Below, in pieces: positions 1-7,259 of a stretch of DNA of 47,206 bases (positions are counted from its first letter, which is position 1; each line of letters opens with the position of its first letter). Origin of the DNA: Cupriavidus numazuensis (lineage in GTDB: Bacteria > Pseudomonadota > Gammaproteobacteria > Burkholderiales > Burkholderiaceae); the NCBI RefSeq assembly GCF_905397435.1, contig NZ_CAJPVI010000063.1:1-47206 (forward strand), in the 5' to 3' direction. The notes under the pieces are model-generated. The model made no database searches, was not told where the DNA came from, and saw only the letters and a program-made list of their open reading frames with translations. The translations under genes were made by a program, and so were the position numbers.

Positions 1-102
1 TCGCCACTCGCCACCAGGCCGAAGCCCGTGCTGCCGTTCGACTTGCATGTGTAAGGCATGCCGCCAGCGTTCAATCTGAGCCAGGATCAAACTCTTCAGT
101 TC
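1..102 (-). rRNA. rrs: 16S ribosomal RNA, 5' end (partial)
   Basis: Read on the minus strand, this is the start of 16S rRNA. The universal primer site AGAGTTTGATCCTGGCTCAG lies at 76-95 and is followed by the betaproteobacterial ATTGAACGCTGGCGGCATGC. Aligning the GAAGAGTTTG stretch with E. coli puts the mature 5' end near base 102. The gene runs off the left edge, so only about 100 bases of helices near the 5' end are present. The variable stretch at 1-40 fits Cupriavidus/Ralstonia, but this is recalled similarity. Confidence 0.97.
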
Positions 103-263
103 AATCTCTGTATGGACCCGAAGGTCCTCGCTCTTTCGAGCGGTCGCTCACTCTCAGAAAACTGACTGACCAGATCCGAAAATCCAGTCACGTTTTGCTG
201 TGCGAGCACTGATAACTTTTGAAGCTCCGAAGTCCGAAGACTTCGTGCGTCCGCTACCCAGCG

Positions 264-297
264 CCCACACTTATCGGTTGTTTGGTTGTTAAAGAAC
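264..297 (-). promoter_or_regulatory. rrn leader antitermination signals boxA and boxC
   Basis: On the minus strand, GTTCTTTAACAA (286-297) matches the boxA core TGCTCTTTAACA. AGTGTGGG (264-271), a little further downstream in the transcript, resembles boxC (TGTGTGGG). Both lie in the leader between the rrn promoters and mature 16S, where the NusB/NusE antitermination complex is known to load. The boxA match is strong; the boxC match is suggestive only. Confidence 0.75.
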
Positions 298-363
298 CCG
301 TCCTTGCGGACCACGCTACCGGCTTTGCCGTTTGCGTCGCTGCGTCAGCAGCAGAGAAACGAG

Positions 364-392
364 ATTATGCAGAACTTTCTTCGTTTCGTCAA
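364..392 (-). promoter_or_regulatory. rrn promoter P2 (proximal)
   Basis: Minus-strand -35 TTGACG (387-392) and -10 CATAAT (364-369) are separated by exactly 17 bp. An A-rich run just upstream of the -35 (about 404-412 on this strand) could be an UP element binding the RNA polymerase alpha subunit. Transcription would start near 356 and run through boxA into 16S. Confidence 0.8.
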
Positions 393-516
393 CCGGGTCA
401 GCATCTTTTTTTGCTTCGGTTCGTCGCGCCAAACACCTCGCTTCGAACCACCCAATCGACCCCGCAACCCTTGCCAGCCCTGCTTTGCAGCGCCGCGTTG
501 TGTTGCGAGGGGGCGA

Positions 517-545
517 ATATTAGGCCGGTTTGCCGAGGGTTGCAA
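517..545 (-). promoter_or_regulatory. rrn promoter P1 (distal, GC-rich discriminator)
   Basis: Minus-strand -35 TTGCAA (540-545) and -10 TAATAT (517-522) are separated by 17 bp. The -10 is followed by TCGCCCCC, a GC-rich discriminator of the kind that makes rrn P1 promoters sensitive to ppGpp/DksA. It lies 153 bp upstream of P2. The rest of 393-640 shows no gene. Confidence 0.75.
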
Positions 546-643
546 CACCTTTGTCACAACGGCACAGCAACCTGCACCATCCAATTCACCCAACTCTTTG
601 ATCGATAAGGGAATACGGCGTTCCTTTTAGCACCGGGAAACTG

Positions 644-670
644 AATACCCCTGAGAAAGCCTCGGGTATT
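644..670 (-). terminator. Hairpin downstream of the enoyl-CoA hydratase gene
   Basis: AATACCC (644-650) pairs with GGGTATT (664-670), and inner GAG/CTC extends the stem around an AAAGC loop. It sits 15 bp beyond the stop codon of the leftward hydratase gene. There is no good U-tract, so termination is plausible but not certain. It would separate that gene from the rrn promoters. Confidence 0.5.
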
Positions 671-684
671 CCCCTATCCAGTGA

Positions 685-1461
685 TCAGCGATGCTTGAAG
701 TCAGGGCTGCGTTTCTCGACAAAAGCAGCCATGCCTTCCTTCTGGTCTTCGCTGGCAAACGTCGCATGGAACAACCGGCGCTCGAAGCGCACGCCTTCGG
801 CGAGCGTAGTCTCGTAGGCCGCGTTGATCGATTCCTTGATCATCATGACCACGGGCAACGAGTAGCCGGCAATGGTCTCCGCCGCCGCGAGGGCTTCGTC
901 CAGCAGTTTGTCCGCCGGCACCACGCGCGAGACCAGGCCGGCGCGCTCCGCCTCGGCGGCATCCATCATGCGGGCGGTCAGGCACAGGTCCATGGCTTTG
1001 GCCTTGGACACCGCGCGCGGCATGCGCTGGGTGCCGCCGGCGCCGGGCATGGTACCGAGCTTGACTTCGGGCTGCCCGAAGCGCGCGTTCTCGGCGGCAA
1101 TGATGATGTCGCACATCATCGCGAGTTCCGAGCCGCCGCCGAGCGCGTAGCCTGCCACGGCCGCAATCACCGGCTTGCGGATGGTACGGATCGTTTCCCA
1201 GTTACGGGTAATGTAGTCGCCCTTGTACACGTCCATGAACGAGTACTTGGCCATCATGCCAATATCGGCGCCGGCCGCGAACGCTTTTTCGCTGCCAGTA
1301 ATCACGATGGCACCGATGTTCTCATCCTTGTCGAACGCCGTCAGTGCGGCGCCCAGTTCATCCATCAGTGCGTCATTGAGCGCATTCAGCGCCTTCGGGC
1401 GGTGCAGCGTGACCAGCCCGACGCGGCCGCGCGTTTCCACGAGGATGTTCTCGTACGACAT
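685..1461 (-). CDS. Enoyl-CoA hydratase (crotonase family)
   Basis: A 258-residue crotonase-fold enzyme, expected to hydrate trans-2-enoyl-CoA to 3-hydroxyacyl-CoA in fatty-acid or aromatic-acid beta-oxidation in the cytoplasm. Both catalytic glutamates of classical hydratases are visible: E112 in GGGSELAMMCD and E132 in GQPEVKLGTMPGAGGTQR. The oxyanion-hole segments FAAGADI (61-67) and ALGGG are also intact. ATG at 1461 is chosen because MSYENILVE is the usual N-terminus and AAAGGAG precedes it; the reading frame is open a further 40 codons upstream. Similarity is to the short-chain ECHS1/PaaF type, but crotonase sequences alone do not fix the substrate. It is followed by a hairpin and then the rRNA operon. 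Confidence 0.9.
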   Translation of the reverse strand: MSYENILVETRGRVGLVTLHRPKALNALNDALMDELGAALTAFDKDENIGAIVITGSEKAFAAGADIGMMAKYSFMDVYKGDYITRNWETIRTIRKPVIAAVAGYALGGGSELAMMCDIIIAAENARFGQPEVKLGTMPGAGGTQRMPRAVSKAKAMDLCLTARMMDAAEAERAGLVSRVVPADKLLDEALAAAETIAGYSLPVVMMIKESINAAYETTLAEGVRFERRLFHATFASEDQKEGMAAFVEKRSPDFKHR

Positions 1462-1522
1462 GTCTTCTCCTTTGTAGGCAAATGCAGCCGGAGAGTTTGC
1501 CACGTTGCCGCGGCAATTGGGA

Positions 1523-2680
1523 CTATCCGCGCGGGGTGGCAGGCGCGATGACGGCGCGACCGCCGGCATTCGCGAGACCACCTGGCTTGGCCCACAAACC
1601 CTTTTGCGGGGCTTGCCTGTTCAGGGGTCGATCGCCGTTCTTCGTTGCCGCATCTGCCGCACGGGGATTCCCATCGGCCGAAATAAGCGCATAGGACGCC
1701 TGCACGACCTGATCCACCTGCACGTCCTCGATCAACGTGCCCGTCGATGGCTTGACGATGCGCAGGCGGTTGCTGTCCCCGGCCGGACCTGTCACGTGAG
1801 AAAGCGTCGGACCGAAAATCGCGATGACCGGCGTACCGAACGCCGCCGCGACGTGGGTTGGCCCGGTATCCGTGCCGATCAGAAGATCCGCGTCGGCGAT
1901 CAGCGCCATCATTTCCGGCAGCGGCGTCTTGCCGCACAGGTTGATGACGCCCGGAAACTTGTCCGCTATCCGCGCAATATGCTCTGCTTCGGCCGGTGTA
2001 CCAATAAGCACCGGTTGATGGCGCGGGAAGTATCGCGACCATCCGTCCAGCAACTCGATCCATCTCCCCACAGGCCAGAGTCGCGTGTTGGCTCTGTTGT
2101 GATAGAACGAGCTGTTGCCGGTATGCAGGCAGATAAAGGGCGATGCCAGCCCGTAGCGCGCCCGGATATCGATATCCGGCCTCCTCAGCGAAGGCATGGC
2201 CCGCTGTGCAATATGCTCAGGCGTGCAATAGGCGAGCAGGCGCTGGACGACCGTTGTCCTGTGGGTGTCCGGCGGATCCACTTCCTGACGCACCTTGTAG
2301 ACCTTGACCTTGTGAGCGGCCGGGAAGCACCAGCCAAGACTCGGGAAAAAGTCCGTCCGGTTGATGGTCAGGTCCAGGATCAGGTGATAGGGATAGCGGA
2401 CCAGCGCCTGCGCGAGTATCAGCCACTTGTGCGGATTCACCAGCAAGGGCAGCCGGGGGCCGCCACGCAGGATGAGGATCCGCGAGATGCGCGGATCGTG
2501 CTTGAACAGTTCGCCAGACCGGTGCTTCAGCAGCAGGTCGATCTCGATATCGTTCCCATAGGTTTCGCGCAGGGCGTCGATGGACGCGCTGGCCCATACA
2601 ACATCCCCCAGGCCGCCAATGCAAAGAACCAGTGCACGGGGCCGCGATTTGCCGTTGGCCAGCTTCATTTTCTGCAACAT
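1523..2680 (-). CDS. Glycosyltransferase family 9 (heptosyltransferase-like)
   Basis: A 385-residue GT-B fold protein of the GT9/heptosyltransferase family, whose members transfer heptose or related sugars from ADP- or nucleotide-sugars to the lipopolysaccharide core at the inner membrane. The N-terminal ALVLCIGGLGDVVWAS (residues 16-31) is the acceptor-domain G-loop. GTDTGPTHVAAAFGTPVIAIFGPT is the family's diagnostic donor-site motif. A low-complexity basic tail of about 50 residues follows the core and is not part of the family fold. ATG at 2680 has GGAG 7 bp upstream. No other LPS-core gene is adjacent, so the exact sugar cannot be assigned and no waa symbol is given. Confidence 0.85.
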   Translation of the reverse strand: MLQKMKLANGKSRPRALVLCIGGLGDVVWASASIDALRETYGNDIEIDLLLKHRSGELFKHDPRISRILILRGGPRLPLLVNPHKWLILAQALVRYPYHLILDLTINRTDFFPSLGWCFPAAHKVKVYKVRQEVDPPDTHRTTVVQRLLAYCTPEHIAQRAMPSLRRPDIDIRARYGLASPFICLHTGNSSFYHNRANTRLWPVGRWIELLDGWSRYFPRHQPVLIGTPAEAEHIARIADKFPGVINLCGKTPLPEMMALIADADLLIGTDTGPTHVAAAFGTPVIAIFGPTLSHVTGPAGDSNRLRIVKPSTGTLIEDVQVDQVVQASYALISADGNPRAADAATKNGDRPLNRQAPQKGLWAKPGGLANAGGRAVIAPATPRG

Positions 2681-3203
2681 CGATTCTCCAGCTTCCGAAA
2701 TGGGGTCGGCCCTGCCCTTTTGGGTGCTTTAAGGCGCATCGAGGAAGCGCAAATGCGCGCGGGCGGCTCGAACGTTTGAACGGAATCCTGAGCCCCGGGA
2801 AGGAGCCATGGAGTCTGCCAGACCTTTGTTTGGATATAAAGACAGGCAAATTGATGTTTGGTTGCATCGACATCGCATTCCGATTGGCAACTCACGCAGG
2901 CAGCTGATACATCACTTTTTCAGCTTCGCGCGGCCCCTCATATCTAAAATAGGAAAAATGCGGGAATGGCGGGCGGCACCCTCCAACCAGTGTCAGCGGG
3001 AAAATTGGACGTAGGTTCTGTACGGGAAATAAGACGGAGCTAGCCGTATTGCGAACCATGCATCGCCGGCCGGACAGCTTCGAGGGGGAGAAAGGTGACC
3101 AGCGGGAGCCGTGGCCCGGCCAGCAACCACGGGGTGGCGGCGGAGCGCCTAGGAAGATGCCACCGCACAATTTCGACTGTCATGCGGTGGCGAGTTGCAG
3201 CAA
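2681..3203. other. Intergenic region without a recognisable gene
   Basis: 523 bp between the start of the GT9 gene and the end of the ABC ATPase gene, both leftward. Part of it (about 2810-3060) is noticeably richer in A+T than its surroundings. Short frames here have no family match or ribosome binding site that I can support. CCGTGG/CCACGG around 3108-3131 could form a weak hairpin after the ATPase gene. No convincing promoter pair was found. Confidence 0.6.
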
Positions 3204-4007
3204 CTAGAGCATGTGCGCGAGGAATTCGCGAGTACGCGCATGGGCCGGGGCTCCAAATACGTGCTCGGGCGGCCCTTCCTCCAGGATCCTGCCTTCATCC
3301 ATGAACACCACATGATTGGCGACTTCGCGCGCGAAGCCCATCTCGTGCGTGACCACCAGCATGGTCATGTGTTCGTCGGCCAGTTGCCGCATGGTGCGGA
3401 GAACCTCGCCAGTCAGCTCGGGGTCGAGCGCCGACGTCGGCTCGTCGAACAGCATGATGTCGGGCTCCATCGCCAGCGCGCGGGCAATCGCCACGCGCTG
3501 CTTCTGCCCGCCGGACAGGCGCGCGGGATAGCTGTCCCGCTTGGCCAGCAGGTCGACCTTGCGCAACAGTTCCTCGGCCTTGGGCACTACCGCATCGCGC
3601 GACAAACCCTTGACGGTCATCGGCGCTTCGATGATGTTCTGCAGCACCGTCATGTGCGGGAACAGGTTGAACGACTGGAACACCATGCCCATCTTCCGGC
3701 AAATACGGCGCACTTCCGTATCCGGCACGTACTTTGCCACGCCGTCGGCGCCAGTCGATGCAAGCGCCTCGCCTTCGATCTCAACGGTGCCGCTGTCGAT
3801 CACCTCGAGATGGTTGAGGCAGCGCAGCAACGTGCTCTTGCCCGAGCCCGACGGCCCGATCACCGCCGTGACATCGCCCTTGCGCAAAGTCAGGGAGACA
3901 CCGCGCAGGACCTGCAGCGGCCCGAACGCTTTGACGATGTCCCGCGCCGCGACCATGGGTGCACGATTGGAATCGGCTCCGGCCGCGTCAGTCATCATGT
4001 TTGGCAT
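3204..4007 (-). CDS. Polar amino-acid ABC transporter, ATP-binding protein
   Basis: A 267-residue ATPase of the GlnQ/HisP type that drives amino-acid uptake from the cytoplasmic face of the inner membrane. Walker A GPSGSGKST is at 51-59, the Q-loop VFQSFNLFPH follows, the signature LSGGQ is at 164-168, Walker B IMLFDEP ends at 190, and the switch histidine lies in VVTHEMG. The sequence is intact at every catalytic position. It overlaps the end of the permease gene by 20 bp if the ATG at 4007 is used, or 11 bp from the in-frame ATG at 3998. The first has GAG about 8 bp upstream and is preferred. The operon order is binding protein, permease, ATPase. Confidence 0.95.
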   Translation of the reverse strand: MPNMMTDAAGADSNRAPMVAARDIVKAFGPLQVLRGVSLTLRKGDVTAVIGPSGSGKSTLLRCLNHLEVIDSGTVEIEGEALASTGADGVAKYVPDTEVRRICRKMGMVFQSFNLFPHMTVLQNIIEAPMTVKGLSRDAVVPKAEELLRKVDLLAKRDSYPARLSGGQKQRVAIARALAMEPDIMLFDEPTSALDPELTGEVLRTMRQLADEHMTMLVVTHEMGFAREVANHVVFMDEGRILEEGPPEHVFGAPAHARTREFLAHML

Positions 4008-4641
4008 AGCGTTTCTCGAGGTTCTGGAAGAACCAGGTCAGGATCAGCGTCATCACCAGATAGAAGAGCGCTGCGACCAGGAACGGCGTGGTCGTGAAAT
4101 CGCGCTGCACGATGCCGCGCGCGGTGCGGAGAATATCGTTGAGCGCGAGCACGTAGATCAGCGATGTGTCCTTGATCAGCGTAATGGTCTCGTTGCTGAC
4201 CGGCGGCAATACCCGGCTGACCATCTGCGGCAGCACCACGCGGCGCATGGTCTGGAAATAGGTCATGCCGAGCGCCTTGCTGGCTTCATACTGGCCGCGA
4301 TCGACCGACTTGATGCCCGCGCGGAAGATTTCCGCGAAATAGGCGGCATAGTTCAGCGCGAACGCCACCACCGCGGCGGGAAAATCGGGCAGCCGCACGC
4401 CGATGACCGGCACGAACGGCAGCGCGAAATAGATGAACAGCATCTGCAGCATCAGCGGCGTGCCGCGCATCAGCCAGATATAGCCGTTGACGAGGCTGCT
4501 CAGCAGCGGCCACTTCGAAATGCGGGCAAGCGCCAGCGCGAGACCGAGCGGTACCGACAGGGCCAGCGTGATGAAAAATAGTGTGAGGGTGATTTTCGCA
4601 CCCTGCGCCAAGGGCGGCAGAAGGGATAAGACGTAATCCAT
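3988..4641 (-). CDS. Polar amino-acid ABC transporter, permease protein
   Basis: A 217-residue inner-membrane permease of the HisM/GlnP family. Hydrophobic segments appear at the N-terminus (KITLTLFFITLALSVPLGLA), in the middle and at the C-terminus (PFLVAALFYLVMTLILTWFF). The EAA loop that docks on the ATPase is visible as EASKALGMTYFQTMRRVVLP. MRGTPLMLQMLFIYFALP is the conserved start of the permease domain. ATG at 4641 (MDYVLSLLPP) is chosen over an upstream in-frame ATG because it gives the standard length and N-terminus. A single permease gene is present, so it probably works as a homodimer. Substrate specificity cannot be read from sequence. Confidence 0.93.
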   Translation of the reverse strand: MDYVLSLLPPLAQGAKITLTLFFITLALSVPLGLALALARISKWPLLSSLVNGYIWLMRGTPLMLQMLFIYFALPFVPVIGVRLPDFPAAVVAFALNYAAYFAEIFRAGIKSVDRGQYEASKALGMTYFQTMRRVVLPQMVSRVLPPVSNETITLIKDTSLIYVLALNDILRTARGIVQRDFTTTPFLVAALFYLVMTLILTWFFQNLEKRYAKHDD

Positions 4642-4764
4642 GCTTGCGCGGATGGGAGGGGTTCGGATCCCGGGCGCCTGGCTGCTGATACTTTGCCGGC
4701 GCGCGGGCCGCGATGAGGCGCGACGCAGCGCCAATTGGGCACGAGGCGTCGCGAACGATCCGGA

Positions 4765-5562
4765 TTACTTGGTGATGTCGGCGCCGAACCAGCGGGTGGC
4801 GATGCGGGCCGCCGTACCGTCTTCCTTCATCGAATGCAGCGTCTTGTCGAGTTTGCCAAGCAGCTCGGCATCGTCCTTGCGCACGCCCACGCCGTAGTCT
4901 TCCGTACCGAAGTTCTCGTCGAGCACACGGTATTCGCCTGCGCGCTTGCTGATCAGGTAGCGGCCCACGACTTCGTCGACCACGATCGCATCGAGGCGGC
5001 CGGCCGACAGGTCCATCAGCGCCGTCACGTTGTCGCCGAAGGTCTTCAGTTCCTTCAGGCTGCCCGCGACCTGCGCTTCCTTCTTGATGGCGTCCACGGC
5101 GCTGCTGCCATCCTGTGCGCCGACAATGCGGCCGGACAGGTCAGCCTTGGTCTTCACCGGGGAGTTGGTGCCGACGATGATGATCTGGTGGTTCGTCATA
5201 TAAGGAGCGGTGAAGCTGATGTTCTGCTTGCGCTCTTCAGTAATGGTCAGGCCGTTCCACAGCACATCCACGCGCTTGCCGTTGAGCTCGGCTTCCTTGG
5301 CGCTCCAGTCGATGGGCTTGAACTCGACCGTCATGCCGAGGCGGTGGCTCGCCTCCTTGGCCATGTCGATATCGAAGCCGACAAGTTCGTTATTGCTGTC
5401 GCGGAAGCCCATCGGCGGGAAATTGTCGTCGAGGCCGACGATGATCTTGGCGGCGGCAGCCGGAGCCGGCTCCGTGCCGGCGGCAGGCGCCGATTCCTTC
5501 TTGCCGCACGCACCGAGTAGCGCGACGGTCGAAATGAGGAGTAGTGCTGCGAACTTCTTCAT
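4765..5562 (-). CDS. Amino-acid ABC transporter, substrate-binding lipoprotein
   Basis: A 265-residue periplasmic binding protein (SBP_bac_3 family), the first gene of a three-gene uptake operon. Residues 1-18 are a lipoprotein signal peptide ending in the lipobox LGAC, so Cys19 should be acylated and the protein tethered to a membrane. An Ala/Pro-rich linker leads into the mature fold KIIVGLDDNFPPMGFRD. Family landmarks are LVGFDIDMAKE, the DVLWNGLTITEERK hinge, and YGVGVRKDDAEL near the end. ATG at 5562 follows the usual MKK start and gives a proper signal peptide. A gap of about 120 bp separates it from the permease gene. The ligand is probably a polar amino acid, inferred from family only. 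Confidence 0.93.
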   Translation of the reverse strand: MKKFAALLLISTVALLGACGKKESAPAAGTEPAPAAAAKIIVGLDDNFPPMGFRDSNNELVGFDIDMAKEASHRLGMTVEFKPIDWSAKEAELNGKRVDVLWNGLTITEERKQNISFTAPYMTNHQIIIVGTNSPVKTKADLSGRIVGAQDGSSAVDAIKKEAQVAGSLKELKTFGDNVTALMDLSAGRLDAIVVDEVVGRYLISKRAGEYRVLDENFGTEDYGVGVRKDDAELLGKLDKTLHSMKEDGTAARIATRWFGADITK

Positions 5563-5644
5563 GGAGGTATCCAATACAAATAGACGGCGCGCCGGTGTCC
5601 CGGGTACGGAGACCGGCGGATTTGAGGTTATTGCTGGCAGCGCG

Positions 5645-5650
5645 ATTATA
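5645..5650 (-). promoter_or_regulatory. Candidate -10 box for the amino-acid ABC operon
   Basis: A perfect minus-strand TATAAT lies 83 bp upstream of the binding-protein start codon. At 17 bp spacing the -35 position reads AATGCC, a poor match. The site is therefore supported only by its -10 and its location. Confidence 0.4.
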
Positions 5651-5792
5651 GAGCGACACCCTCCGCCGGCATTGCGGAGGTCGCCGGCAATCGCGCAAAG
5701 CTGCTCGAGTTGCCGCGGGTAAGGCACATGGAATGGCTTGAATGGGTGGGAGCAGGCGGTCGTGCATCACACCCGCGGCCGGATTTTGATGC

Positions 5793-5818
5793 TACCATTC
5801 ACCGACCGATCGGTCGGT
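5793..5818 (+). promoter_or_regulatory. paaGIK promoter with PaaR-type TetR operator
   Basis: 5801-5818 is a perfect 18-bp palindrome, ACCGACCGATCGGTCGGT, starting 61 bp before the paaG start codon. It matches, from recall, the consensus of the TetR-family regulator PaaR of phenylacetate catabolism in betaproteobacteria. Just upstream, TGCTACCAT (5790-5798) is an extended -10 element, so transcription would begin inside the palindrome. Bound repressor should block it, and phenylacetyl-CoA is the expected inducer. No paaR gene is in the window. Confidence 0.75.
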
Positions 5819-5861
5819 TAATTAAAGCCGCCCGCCGAGAACACCAAGGCAGGAGACAACA

Positions 5862-6686
5862 ATGCCCCCGATGTCCGCGCCCGCTGGCCAGCCGGTCAGT
5901 ATGGACTCCGGCCCGGTCTTGCTTGCATGGCAAGGCAATGTGGCTGTCATCACCCTGAACCGCCCCGACAAGCTCAACAGCTTCACGCGCGAGATGCACG
6001 GCGCGCTGCAGCAGGCACTCGATCATGTGGAGGCCGGCGGCGCCCGCGCCCTGCTCCTGACTGGCGCGGGCCGCGGCTTCTGCGCCGGACAGGATCTGGC
6101 CGACCTCGACTTCACGCCCGGGAAGATGACCGACCTGGGCGGCCTGATCGACGGCTATTTCAATCCGCTCGTGCGCCGCCTGCAGGCGCTGCCAATGCCG
6201 GTCGTGGCGGCCGTCAATGGCACTGCCGCGGGCGCCGGCGCCAACCTCGCGCTGGCTTGCGACATGGTGCTGGCGGCGCGCTCGGCCAGTTTTATCCAGG
6301 CTTTCGTCAAGATCGGTCTGGTGCCGGATTCCGGCGGCACCTGGCTGCTGCCCAAGCGCATCGGCATGTCGCGCGCGATGGGCCTGGCCATGACCGGCGA
6401 AAAGCTCACGGCCGAAAAGGCCGAGAAATGGGGCTTGGTCTGGGAAATCATGGACGATCCGCTGCTGCACGAGCAGGCGCTGGCGCTGGCCACGCACCTG
6501 GCAGCCCAGCCGACGCGTGCGCTCGCCGCCATCAAGCGTGCCATGTATGCGAGTACGACCGCGACCCTCGATGCACAGCTCGACCTCGAGCGCGACCTGC
6601 AGCGCGAGCTTGGGCAGTCCGCCGACTATGCGGAAGGCGTCAATGCCTTCCTGGAAAAGCGCGCGCCGAAGTTCACCGGCCGCTGA
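5862..6686 (+). CDS. paaG: 1,2-epoxyphenylacetyl-CoA isomerase PaaG
   Basis: A 274-residue crotonase-family enzyme. PaaG converts ring-1,2-epoxyphenylacetyl-CoA to the seven-membered oxepin-CoA in aerobic phenylacetate degradation. CAGQD (74-78) and NGTAAGAGA (119-127) form the oxyanion hole. The glutamates of true hydratases are replaced by the isomerase arrangement, with Asp156 in GLVPDSGGTWLLP as the expected catalytic acid. AGGAGA lies 5 bp before ATG 5862; an in-frame ATG at 5871 is an alternative. It is the first gene after the palindromic operator and is followed by paaI and paaK, which supports the assignment over a generic hydratase. Confidence 0.92.
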   Translation: MPPMSAPAGQPVSMDSGPVLLAWQGNVAVITLNRPDKLNSFTREMHGALQQALDHVEAGGARALLLTGAGRGFCAGQDLADLDFTPGKMTDLGGLIDGYFNPLVRRLQALPMPVVAAVNGTAAGAGANLALACDMVLAARSASFIQAFVKIGLVPDSGGTWLLPKRIGMSRAMGLAMTGEKLTAEKAEKWGLVWEIMDDPLLHEQALALATHLAAQPTRALAAIKRAMYASTTATLDAQLDLERDLQRELGQSADYAEGVNAFLEKRAPKFTGR

Positions 6687-6732
6687 CCGGCAGGCGCCAC
6701 CGGGCGCCGCCCCATCGAGACAGGAGACCCGC

Positions 6733-7176
6733 TTGACCAAGAATCCGCAGGCACTCGCCGAGGCGGCCGCCGCCGCCATGTATGAAGCCGATACCTGCAG
6801 CCGCTGGCTCGGCATCGTGGTGCAGGAAGTGCGGCCCGGCTATGCCAGGTTGACCATGCCGGTGCGCCCCGAATTCCTCAATGGCCACGGCATCTGCCAC
6901 GGCGGCCTGATGTTTACACTGGCTGACTCCAGCTTCGCTTTCGCGTGCAATAGCCACAATATCAATACGGTGGCAGCGGGCTGCAGCATCGAGTTCCTCA
7001 AACCCGTGCATGGCGGCGACGTGCTGACCGCCGAAGCGGTGGAACAGACATTGTCCGGGCGGCACGGCATCTACGATATCCGCGTGACCAACGCCGCCGG
7101 CGAAGCCGTGGCGATGTTCCGCGGCAAGTCGGCGCAGATCAAGGGACACGTGGTACCGCCGGACAGCAGCACCTGA
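6733..7176 (+). CDS. paaI: Phenylacetate-pathway acyl-CoA thioesterase PaaI
   Basis: A 147-residue hotdog-fold thioesterase. PaaI hydrolyses ring-hydroxylated phenylacetyl-CoA and is thought to release CoA trapped in dead-end thioesters. HGICHGGLMFTLADSSFAFA (residues 52-71) carries the family HGG and the catalytic Asp65. TTG at 6733 is chosen as the start because CAGGAGA ends 5 bp before it and it gives normal family length and N-terminus; the first in-frame ATG, 15 codons in, would remove the first helix. There is a 46-bp gap after paaG, and paaK follows about 80 bp on. TTG starts are uncommon and may lower expression. Confidence 0.9.
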   Translation: MTKNPQALAEAAAAAMYEADTCSRWLGIVVQEVRPGYARLTMPVRPEFLNGHGICHGGLMFTLADSSFAFACNSHNINTVAAGCSIEFLKPVHGGDVLTAEAVEQTLSGRHGIYDIRVTNAAGEAVAMFRGKSAQIKGHVVPPDSST

Positions 7177-7259
7177 AGTTCGCCAGGCCCGTGGCCTGAC
7201 CCAGCACAAGACGATGACACGATGCAATCGACATGAACGCCCCACGTGCAGGAGACGAT

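Noticed and set aside
1386..2063. 225-codon minus-strand frame overlapping the hydratase and GT9 genes
   Set aside because: A different frame of two better-supported genes, with composition typical of a shadow.
2810..3060. A+T-richer stretch as a possible horizontally acquired fragment
   Set aside because: It is short, holds no gene and no boundary repeats, and intergenic DNA is often richer in A+T; there is no positive evidence of transfer.
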